A stretch of 64,000 nt of DNA from Moorena sp. SS36440bin_2 (GTDB lineage Bacteria; Cyanobacteriota; Cyanobacteriia; Cyanobacteriales; Coleofasciculaceae): contig WTKN01000066.1 of the NCBI GenBank assembly GCA_011524395.1, positions 1 to 64,000 of the forward strand. Reading direction: 5' to 3'. A program made the position numbers and the translations under genes. Below are positions 47,846 through 55,848 of this stretch, in pieces. Each line of letters starts with the position of its first letter. The stretch's first letter is position 1. The notes under the pieces were generated by a model that did no database searches, was not told the origin of the DNA, and saw only the letters and a program-made list of their open reading frames with translations.

Positions 47846-49567
47846 ATGTTCGAAACAGCTCAAATCAGTCAATCATCAGTGTTTCTTGTCAGTGGCGGAG
47901 CAAAAGGGATTACCGCTGAGTGCGTGATTCGGATAGCACAGCAGCAACCATGCAAATTTATTCTACTGGGTCGTTCATCAATCATGACAGATGAACCAGC
48001 TTGGGCAAAGGATTGTTTTCATGAATCTGAATTGAAAAAACGGATTATGGAAAATATCCTTGCCCAAGGACAGAAGCCTACCCCGATGGAAGTACAACGG
48101 ATATTTAAGACAATTGTTTCGAGTCGAGAAATTCACAAAACTCTCTTGGCAATTGAACAGGCAGGCGCTCAGGCAGACTATATTGATGTTGATGTAACCG
48201 ATGCTCTAGCCTTACAGGAAAAGGTGGCAACTGTCGTTGAGCGCATGGGTCCAATTACCGGTATTATCCACGGAGCAGGGGTTTTAGCGGATAAATTAAT
48301 TGAAAAGAAATCGGAACAAGATTTTGAGACCGTTTATGCTACCAAAGTAAAGGGTTTGGAAAATCTGCTGAGTTGCTTCAGCCCAGGTCAACTGGATTAT
48401 TTAGTTCTATTTTCTTCTGTAGCTGGTTTTTACGGAAATATCGGTCAGTCGGACTATGCGATCGCAAATGAAATTCTCAACAAATCAGCTCATCTGGTCA
48501 AGCAACACCATCCCTCCTGCCATGTGGTTGCCATAAATTGGGGACCTTGGGACAGTGGTATGGTGACTGCGGAACTAAAGAAGGCGTTTGCTAAGCGCAA
48601 CGTTGAAATTATTCCGATCCCAGTGGGGACAAACATGCTAGTTAAGGAACTGGATACTGCCAATCAGGAAACGGCGCAAGTAGTGATTGGCACTCCAATG
48701 GAACCGGTATTCCGGGAGTTAAACCCTGAGTTACAAACCTATCGTATTCGCCGCAAGTTGACACTGGAAGCTAATCCCTTTTTACAAGATCACGTGATTG
48801 GGGGTTATCCAGTATTGCCAGCTACTTGTTGCGTAGGATGGATTATTAATGCCTGTGAACAACTGTATCCGGGTTACAAATTCTTCAGTTACACAAATTT
48901 CAAGGTCTTGAAAGGGATTATTTTCAATGATAATCTCGCAAGCGAATATGTTCTAGATCTAAAAGAAATTGCTAAGAACGACGATTCAATAGAATTTGAA
49001 GGAAAGATCTGGACTAAAAAAGAACAAAGTAAAATTCCTTATCATGAGCATTATCGGGCTACTATTAAGCTAGTCAGAGAAATCCCTAGTGCTCCCACTT
49101 ATGAGGACGTTAACATTGAAGAAGATCCGAGAATTGCTGAACAGGTTGAATACCCATTATATCAAACTGGAAAATACACGTTATTTCATGGTCCTTCCTT
49201 TTGGGGAGTGAACAAGATATTGAATCTGACTCCTGAAAAAGTGACTACAGAATGTGCTTGGCAATCTATTAGTTATCGACAACAAGGACAGTTTAAAGTT
49301 CAAACTTTCAATCCCTATATTGCTGATCTTCAGACACACTCTAATGGGATTTTAATTTATGCTTTTCATCAAGAGCAGTTGTTACCTTCCCAATCGGAAA
49401 AGTTTGAACAATTTGCCATGATTCCACCCGACGAAACGTTTTATATATCTACCGAACTACGATCTAAAATCAGTAATAAAGTTCAGGCTGATATCATAGC
49501 CCATAATCGTGAAGGAAAAATGTACTCCCGTTGGGTTGGCTGGAAAGGAACAATTTTTCCTCTATAG
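47846..49567 (+). CDS. Ketoreductase catalytic half plus dehydratase (KR-DH)
   Basis: I start at ATG 47846 (573 aa); an upstream TTG adds four residues. Residues about 8-270 are the NADPH-binding catalytic KR half: FLVSGGAKGITAECVIRIAQ, the catalytic Ser/Tyr/Asn set in LFSSVAGFYGNIGQSDYAIANEIL, and INWGPWDSGMV. From about 310 on comes a PUFA-synthase-type double-hotdog dehydratase with catalytic His316 (DHVIGGYPVLPATCC) and a second hotdog half (PLYQTGKYTLFHGPSFWG). In PfaA-type proteins the KR halves are one polypeptide; here the break falls exactly between them. It must act with the product of the upstream gene. Confidence 0.9.
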   Translation: MFETAQISQSSVFLVSGGAKGITAECVIRIAQQQPCKFILLGRSSIMTDEPAWAKDCFHESELKKRIMENILAQGQKPTPMEVQRIFKTIVSSREIHKTLLAIEQAGAQADYIDVDVTDALALQEKVATVVERMGPITGIIHGAGVLADKLIEKKSEQDFETVYATKVKGLENLLSCFSPGQLDYLVLFSSVAGFYGNIGQSDYAIANEILNKSAHLVKQHHPSCHVVAINWGPWDSGMVTAELKKAFAKRNVEIIPIPVGTNMLVKELDTANQETAQVVIGTPMEPVFRELNPELQTYRIRRKLTLEANPFLQDHVIGGYPVLPATCCVGWIINACEQLYPGYKFFSYTNFKVLKGIIFNDNLASEYVLDLKEIAKNDDSIEFEGKIWTKKEQSKIPYHEHYRATIKLVREIPSAPTYEDVNIEEDPRIAEQVEYPLYQTGKYTLFHGPSFWGVNKILNLTPEKVTTECAWQSISYRQQGQFKVQTFNPYIADLQTHSNGILIYAFHQEQLLPSQSEKFEQFAMIPPDETFYISTELRSKISNKVQADIIAHNREGKMYSRWVGWKGTIFPL

Positions 49568-49601
49568 TAAAAAGCTATATAGTTAACTAGTAGCAATCAA
49601 G

Positions 49602-49701
49602 ACCAAATCCGGTTTAATAAGACTATATTTAAAATAATCAATATCTTTACAAATTTTTGATTTTATGATTTAGCTAAGCAACCTATCTAACCGGATTTGG
49701 T
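49602..49701. repeat. 100-bp element with 13-bp inverted ends
   Basis: ACCAAATCCGGTT (49602-49614) is inverted as AACCGGATTTGGT (49689-49701) in the spacer between the KR-DH and KS-CLF-AT genes. No target duplication is visible, so it may be an old MITE or a structured intergenic element. Confidence 0.65.
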
Positions 49702-49768
49702 ATAATTTAATGTCTTAAATAAAAATAATTTTTCAAGTAATTATTTATTATTTTTTTATATTTTTTCA

Positions 49769-52700
49769 ATGAATAAAATAGCAATAATTGGATTTTCTTG
49801 CCTTTTTCCAGATGCCAAAAATCCAGAAGAATTCTGGAATAATCTGATTAACGGAAAAGATTCAACTTCAGTATTAAGTGAGGATGACATAGGACTTGAC
49901 CCGGCAATTTTTTTTAATCCATTAAAAAATCAACCGGATAAAACATACTCCTTAAGGGGAGGATATATCCGAGATTTTACGTTTGATGCCACTGGATACA
50001 ACTTGCCTTCAGAAGTCCTTGAAGGGTTAGATCCTCTCTTCCAAGGGTGCCTGTATGTTACCAAACAAGCACTGCAACATAGTAATTATTTGAGCAATGA
50101 CAGGGTGCTGTCAAAGTCGGGTGTAATTCTTGGTAATGTCTCAACCCTTACTCAACTCTCGAATCAACTATTTATATCGATTTATGAGCAGACCATTGAA
50201 GCTGCACTTCGGGAGCTTTTGCAGAATGAAAACTTCCAGTTAGCAAAATTACCGAAATCTGCCAAATTATCTCTGTATAATGGCATGAGCTATGGTGCGG
50301 TATCAGCCTTAGTCGCTCAAGCTTTTTCTCTATCCGATATTAACTATACCCTAGACTCTACCTGTTCCTCATCACTGTATGCAGTGAAATTGGCAAGTCA
50401 TTACCTACTCTCCCACAAAGCTGATTTGATGTTAGCGGGAGGGGTTAGTTATAGCGATCCAATTTTCGCTCGGATGCTATTTTCTGGTATTCACGCTTAC
50501 CCGGAAAATGATGTCAGCCGACCATTAGATCAATCTTCCCAAGGTCTAACCCCAGCAGATGGGATTGGTATGGTGGTGCTCAAGCGATACAGTGATGCGA
50601 TTCGAGATGGCGATCAAATTTATGGGACAATCTGTGGTAATGGATTATCTAATGATGGTCGGGGAAAGCACCTGCTGAGTCCGAACCCCCGAGGGCAAAT
50701 GTTAGCCTATGAACGAGCCTATACTGAGGCACAGATTAGTCCAAAGAGCATCGATTATTTAGAATGCCATGCTACTGGTACTCCCCTTGGTGATACCACT
50801 GAACTTGGCTCTGTTGATAGCTTCTTTGGTCCGCATCAAGCTTCTATGCTGGTGGGTTCTGTGAAGTCTAATCTGGGTCATTTGGTCACTGCTTCTGGCA
50901 TGGCTAGCATCATTAAAGTCATTTTGAGTATGTCTAAGGGTGTAATACCCCCGACCATTAATATCACGAATCCCCTCAGCTCTCCTAATAATGTGATTGC
51001 AGCGGACCAAGTGGTTCGAACTGCAACTCCCTGGCCGAGCAATAGACCGCTTAAACGGGCAGCCATTAATACCTTCGGTTTTGGCGGAAATAATGCTCAT
51101 TTGATTCTTGAGCAATCCACTCAGGTCGAAGAAATCCCTGATGTTGAAGCGGAACCCTCTACACCCGTGCCAGCTACTAAGATAGCGATTGTGGGCATGG
51201 ACAGCTTTTTTGGCTCCTGTGATGGTTTGGATCAGTTTGAGCGCAGTATTTATGATGGAACCCAGCATTTTATCCCCGTTCCTAACCAGCGCTGGAAGGG
51301 AATTGACGAGGAAGAGCAATTGCTCAAGGACTATGGCTTTACAGACGGTAAAGCACCCATAGGCGCTTACATCCAAGATTTTGACATTGACTCATTACGG
51401 TTTAAGATACCGCCCAATGAAGCAGACACACTCAACCCTAAACAACCGCTAATGCTTAAGGTAGCGGATCGTGCCTTGAAAGACGCAGGACTAAGTGAGG
51501 GGGAAAATGTGGCAGTGATTATCGCTGCAGAAAGCGAACTTACTGGTCACCAGCTTCAGGAGCGATGGCATTTGTCTTGGCAACTCAAAAAAAGTTTTGT
51601 TGACACGAATGAATCCTTAGTCTCTGAAGCTATCGATACCCTAGAAGGCATTGTTAAAGATAGCATGCACGAGCAGGCAAAAAGCAGTGACTATCTAGGT
51701 TACCTGGGTGCGATCACAGCCAGTCGTATTTCTGCTCTGTGGGATTTCAACGGACCTTCCTTCACCCTCGGTGTTGGGGAAAATTCCACCTTCAAAGCTC
51801 TAGAAACAGCACAACTATTACTCGCTGCTGGGGAGGTAGATGCGGTAGTTGTGGGTGCTGTTGACCTAGCTGGGGGCGCGGAAAATGTTTTGTTGCGAAA
51901 CCAATTGGCTAAGGTCAACACAGGAGTCAATACCCTAAGTTACGACCAAAACACTAATGGCTGGATGGTTGGTGAAGGGGCTGGCGCTGTGGTTTTAAAG
52001 CGTCTTGATACAGCCAAGCAAGACCAAGACCGTATTTATGCAGTGATTGATGCCATCAGTTTGGTACAACGCCGTAGCACATCAGACCAGGCCAATACTT
52101 TCCCGCAACCGCCTCTGGCTGAAACTGTTATACAAGCCTGTGAACAGGCTCATACTCAAGCAGAAATCACACCTGGGGATATTGGCTATTTAGAAGTGTT
52201 TGGTAGTGGAGTCGCTCAGGAGGATGAGGCAGAGATTCGCGGATTAACCCAAGCGTATCAAACTCCCAAGCCTGATTTAAGCTGTGCAATAGGTAGTGTC
52301 AAGGCAAATATTGGTCATACCTATGTTGCTTCAGGAATTGCTAGCTTAATCAAAACTGCACTCTGTGTCTATCACCGGTATATTCCAGGAACACCTCAAT
52401 GGACTGCTCCTAAAATGCCCGAGGTTTGGCAAGGTAGTCCATTTTATGTGGCAAGTGCATCAAGACCTTGGCTTTTACCACCAGAGAGCACTAAACGAGT
52501 AGCAGCAATTAACGGTATGGGACTGGAGGGGACTTATGCCCATATAGTTTTGTCAGAGGAACAGAGTCAGTGCGATCGCAAGAGCAGCTATTTGGAACAA
52601 ACACCGTTTTATCTGTTTCCCATTGCTGCTGATGGTCAATCGGAGTTATTCGAGCAGCTGCATAATTTAGAACAAACTATCGAAAATTGTGTTTCTCTAT

Positions 52701-54520
52701 CTACTGCTGCTCGCCAAACCTTTGCCACGTTTAAAAAACGTTCTCAGGCCACTTATACCCTAGCAATTCTGGGACACAACAACGATGAATTAAAACGAGA
52801 GATCCAGCGTGCAATTAAGGGGATTCCCAAGGCTTTTGATACAGGTAAAGACTGGCAAACCCCTGTGGGAAGCTATTTTACAGCTAAACCACTGGCTAAA
52901 CGAGGTACCGTTGCATTTGTTTATCCCGGTGCTTTCAATTCCTATATCGGACTAGGTCAGAATATTTTTCGACTGTTTCCCAAAGTCTACAACGAGGCAG
53001 ATCAACATATCACCAATATCGCTTTGCTCCTGAGGGAAAAACTTTTTTATCCAAGGAGCTTAAATGCCTTATCCAGAAAGCAACTGGAAGTCCTTGAACA
53101 GCGACTGTTAGATGATTCCCATAGCATGCTCACATCTGGAATTTGCTTTGTTAGAATCTTGACCATCATCATGAGGGATTATTTCAAAGTTCAGCCTGAA
53201 TCTACCTTTGGGTACAGCCTAGGGGAACTTAGTATGATGATTGGTCAGTCAGTCTGGACTAACTATGAAGAGGCGATCGATGGCTTAAGCTCCTCTGAGA
53301 TATTTCGCAAAAGACTATCTGGTCCTAAAAACGCAGTTCGCGACTATTGGGGATTACCCCAAGGCAACGATGATCAGCACAAACAAATTTGGAGTACCTA
53401 TGTTCTGATCACTCCGGTAGCCCAAGTTGTGGAATATCTCAAACATGAGAATCGGGTCTATCTTACTCATATCAATACGCCAAAAGAAGTGGTAATTGCT
53501 GGTGATCCTCAAGCTTGTCGGAGGCTGATTGACACTCTCAAATGCGATGCCTTCCGTGCTCCTGCCGATGATGTACTTCATTGTGACGCCATGGCTTCTG
53601 AATACCATGAACTTGCCAGACTCACCAGTTTACCTATCGGCAACCAACCAGAGACTATTTTTTATTCTGCAGCCGACTACAAACCCATTACCCTTGAAAG
53701 CCATGCCATTGGCCATGCTATCGCCAAGGGTCTTTGTCAGCCCCTCGATTTTCCTCGGCTAATTAACCAAGTCTACGACAATGGAGCCAAGATCTTTGTG
53801 GAGATAGGCGCTGGCAGTACTTGTTCTAGATGGATTCGTGAAAACCTCAAGGATAAGGAAAATGTCACCGTTTCCCTCAATAAAAGAGGTTCAAATGACC
53901 ATACCTCTATTGTCAAAGCCTTGGCCAAGCTAGTTAGTCATCAAGTCTCTCTGGATTTGTCTGCGCTGTATACTCAGGAAGCAGAAAATGCGGGTCAGCG
54001 GCGCTCAATGGTTAAAACCATAACCTTGGGTGGGAGCCGGATTAAGTCCAGCATTTTGAGCAATACTAACCAGGAAATTGCTGAAACTTTATCGTCAAAT
54101 GTCTTAATTCATAAGACTTGGGAACAGCCACAAACTTTACCCAATTTTGAAGCATCTGAACCCATAACTTCATCAAACTTTCAAAGTACTGTCCTAAACG
54201 ATGAAAATAGTGATAAGTGTGCTTTAAATTACAGCCTTGCAAGCACTAAAAAAATAAACTATGGCCAGGCTATTAAAATCCCCCTAGAGAATAAAAAATA
54301 CAGTCTAGAATTAGACAAAGAAAGTAATAATTTTGGCCTGGAAGTAACCCTAAGCGAATTACACAAGACTCAGTATAAAAACCTGAGTTATAATACATCT
54401 CGCATCACCAAAAACCATTCTGCTTTTTTAAGGAATCAAGAAGAATCCTTGAAGCAAATTGGTGACATTATTCAGCACCAAGTAACGTTTTCAAAGCAGT
54501 TACTTGATTCTGAATCATAA
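49769..54520 (+). CDS. KS-chain length factor-acyltransferase (PfaC N-terminus plus PfaB-like)
   Basis: In this 1583-aa protein the KS (1-455) has Cys199 (DSTCSSSLYAVK), His334 (ECHATGTPLGD) and a later NLGHLVTASG. A chain length factor (about 470-935) follows; its nucleophile is replaced by Glu671 (LGVGENSTFK) and its first histidine motif is lost (FGSGVAQED). An AT domain (about 1045-1390) has Ser1150 in GYSLGE rather than GHSxGE. The tail (about 1430-1583) is Asn/Ser-rich and ends in a helical motif, HSAFLRNQEESLKQIGDI. Pfa/Hgl systems use KS-CLF to set chain length. The dehydratases that follow KS-CLF in PfaC are absent; DH is supplied by the previous gene. Confidence 0.9.
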   Translation: MNKIAIIGFSCLFPDAKNPEEFWNNLINGKDSTSVLSEDDIGLDPAIFFNPLKNQPDKTYSLRGGYIRDFTFDATGYNLPSEVLEGLDPLFQGCLYVTKQALQHSNYLSNDRVLSKSGVILGNVSTLTQLSNQLFISIYEQTIEAALRELLQNENFQLAKLPKSAKLSLYNGMSYGAVSALVAQAFSLSDINYTLDSTCSSSLYAVKLASHYLLSHKADLMLAGGVSYSDPIFARMLFSGIHAYPENDVSRPLDQSSQGLTPADGIGMVVLKRYSDAIRDGDQIYGTICGNGLSNDGRGKHLLSPNPRGQMLAYERAYTEAQISPKSIDYLECHATGTPLGDTTELGSVDSFFGPHQASMLVGSVKSNLGHLVTASGMASIIKVILSMSKGVIPPTINITNPLSSPNNVIAADQVVRTATPWPSNRPLKRAAINTFGFGGNNAHLILEQSTQVEEIPDVEAEPSTPVPATKIAIVGMDSFFGSCDGLDQFERSIYDGTQHFIPVPNQRWKGIDEEEQLLKDYGFTDGKAPIGAYIQDFDIDSLRFKIPPNEADTLNPKQPLMLKVADRALKDAGLSEGENVAVIIAAESELTGHQLQERWHLSWQLKKSFVDTNESLVSEAIDTLEGIVKDSMHEQAKSSDYLGYLGAITASRISALWDFNGPSFTLGVGENSTFKALETAQLLLAAGEVDAVVVGAVDLAGGAENVLLRNQLAKVNTGVNTLSYDQNTNGWMVGEGAGAVVLKRLDTAKQDQDRIYAVIDAISLVQRRSTSDQANTFPQPPLAETVIQACEQAHTQAEITPGDIGYLEVFGSGVAQEDEAEIRGLTQAYQTPKPDLSCAIGSVKANIGHTYVASGIASLIKTALCVYHRYIPGTPQWTAPKMPEVWQGSPFYVASASRPWLLPPESTKRVAAINGMGLEGTYAHIVLSEEQSQCDRKSSYLEQTPFYLFPIAADGQSELFEQLHNLEQTIENCVSLSTAARQTFATFKKRSQATYTLAILGHNNDELKREIQRAIKGIPKAFDTGKDWQTPVGSYFTAKPLAKRGTVAFVYPGAFNSYIGLGQNIFRLFPKVYNEADQHITNIALLLREKLFYPRSLNALSRKQLEVLEQRLLDDSHSMLTSGICFVRILTIIMRDYFKVQPESTFGYSLGELSMMIGQSVWTNYEEAIDGLSSSEIFRKRLSGPKNAVRDYWGLPQGNDDQHKQIWSTYVLITPVAQVVEYLKHENRVYLTHINTPKEVVIAGDPQACRRLIDTLKCDAFRAPADDVLHCDAMASEYHELARLTSLPIGNQPETIFYSAADYKPITLESHAIGHAIAKGLCQPLDFPRLINQVYDNGAKIFVEIGAGSTCSRWIRENLKDKENVTVSLNKRGSNDHTSIVKALAKLVSHQVSLDLSALYTQEAENAGQRRSMVKTITLGGSRIKSSILSNTNQEIAETLSSNVLIHKTWEQPQTLPNFEASEPITSSNFQSTVLNDENSDKCALNYSLASTKKINYGQAIKIPLENKKYSLELDKESNNFGLEVTLSELHKTQYKNLSYNTSRITKNHSAFLRNQEESLKQIGDIIQHQVTFSKQLLDSES

Positions 54521-54537
54521 TTCTTTATCAACAAAAT

Positions 54538-55416
54538 ATGAAGCGTAAAACACTATTTGTATTGACTTGGGTATCTACCATCGTTCTAATTCTATGCTGG
54601 GTGTTACCTACAAATGCCTTCAACGAGTTCTACCGCAACGGACTCAGAGGACACAGTACCTTTCATTACGAATTTACTCGCACCTTAATGCGGGGAGCGG
54701 GTTTCTCGCCAGAATTGGCAGAACAGATTGCAGTTACCAATCAAGCTGTGGACTCAGTTAACTTTACAGGTTACACCGGCACTAACGTGCGTCTCAGGAA
54801 AACCCTTCGTCAGGGTCAGTACAGTAAATACTGGCACTTTCCCCGACGGGGTTGCAATGATTCATTCGGTGTGTCCTATCCCACTGAGGCCAGCGAATGC
54901 AACACTTGCAACTACTTCACCGACAGTTCCGACTCCTGTCCAAGGGGAATCCCAGAGTTAAAGACCATGGACCAGTGGGCTCTTTACGGCAATTCTGACG
55001 ATCTGCTGGTAACGCCTAAATACTCTTTGAATCGTCGGAGATTCAAAACTGTACCGGCAAGCTCTATCACGGCTTTAGCGATTTTTCTCCATTCCCTTGC
55101 TGATTCCTATTCCCATGAAGCCTGTATGGAAAGCATGCAGCTGCGGGAGCACAAACCATCTCCTGCAGAGTGCAATGTCTTGCTCTGGCATCTGGATTTA
55201 GAGTTTGGTGGTGGTGATGCAGGTGTGCCCTATACCAAAAATGCTGGTCGTGCTGTCTTTAAGGCGGCCGTACAGTATATAGCCCAGAACCGAGAAGGTG
55301 GTGATCAGCTGTGGAGCTTTGATGAGGCGAACCACTTTATTGAGAAGTTTGCTGAAATCGAATCTCCTGATGAGCGTGCCCAATTTGCTATAGACACCTA
55401 CAATAATCTCTTATAA
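54538..55416 (+). CDS. Secreted zinc phospholipase C / P1-nuclease-like protein
   Basis: This 292-aa protein begins 17 bases after the KS-CLF-AT stop, so it is almost certainly co-transcribed with the synthase. A signal peptide covers about 1-27 (KRK, hydrophobic core, PTNA). The mature part is helical with spaced metal ligands: His39 and His43 (GHSTFHYEF), His185-x3-Asp189-x3-His193 (HSLADSYSHE) and His218-x3-Glu222 (HLDLE). These resemble the trinuclear zinc site of bacterial phospholipase C and P1 nuclease. Four cysteines (about 106-134) could form disulfides. I do not know the exact family. An extracytoplasmic hydrolase acting on the lipid product or on its acceptor is the working idea; a catalytic role is unproven. 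Confidence 0.6.
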   Translation: MKRKTLFVLTWVSTIVLILCWVLPTNAFNEFYRNGLRGHSTFHYEFTRTLMRGAGFSPELAEQIAVTNQAVDSVNFTGYTGTNVRLRKTLRQGQYSKYWHFPRRGCNDSFGVSYPTEASECNTCNYFTDSSDSCPRGIPELKTMDQWALYGNSDDLLVTPKYSLNRRRFKTVPASSITALAIFLHSLADSYSHEACMESMQLREHKPSPAECNVLLWHLDLEFGGGDAGVPYTKNAGRAVFKAAVQYIAQNREGGDQLWSFDEANHFIEKFAEIESPDERAQFAIDTYNNLL

Positions 55417-55473
55417 CCTGAGAAAACTATTAATAGGGTAAACTTCTGTAGCAATTAACTAGTCTAATTTGAG

Positions 55474-55524
55474 ATCAAGTCTGGTAGCGCTAAAACCAAA
55501 TTAAAATAAGCTATCAGACTTGAT
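55474..55524. other. 15-bp imperfect hairpin after the PLC-like gene
   Basis: ATCAAGTCTGGTAGC (55474-55488) pairs with GCTATCAGACTTGAT (55510-55524) with one mismatch around a 21-nt AT-rich loop. No T-tract follows; it may slow transcription or stabilise the upstream mRNA. Confidence 0.55.
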
Positions 55525-55649
55525 ATTACCAAAGTTTTGATAGGTAAAGCGATTTGCAATTCAGTTAGGTAAAAACTTCTAGGTTTTTAGGAAGCAGCGA
55601 TGCAGCGCGGTCTTGGGGGTTTCCCCCATGAGCGACTGCATCAAGACGG

Positions 55650-55750
55650 GAGCAGGGAGCAGGGACCAGGGACCAGGGACCAGGGACCAGGGAGCGGGGA
55701 AGTGGGAAGTGGGAAGTGGGAAGTGGGAAGTGGGAAGTGGGAAGTGGGAA
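55650..55750. repeat. GGGACCA / GTGGGAA minisatellites
   Basis: An array of GGGAGCA and GGGACCA units (about 55650-55697) passes into about seven copies of AGTGGGA (55699-55750). The 432-base spacer (55417-55848) holds this, the hairpin at 55474, and otherwise AT-rich DNA with no gene. Confidence 0.85.
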
Positions 55751-55848
55751 AACAATCCTGTATACCTGATAGTTATGCAAACCACCGTAACTATAATATA
55801 ACTGTCACATAAATTAATAATTAATTAACAATAATTAGCTGTATTATA

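Noticed and set aside
50759-51376. 205-aa frame antisense to the KS-CLF-AT gene
   Set aside because: It shadows a well-supported domain on the other strand.
55565-55812. Open frames on both strands rich in GPGTRDQ or FPLPTSH repeats
   Set aside because: They are translations of the minisatellite and occur in several frames at once.
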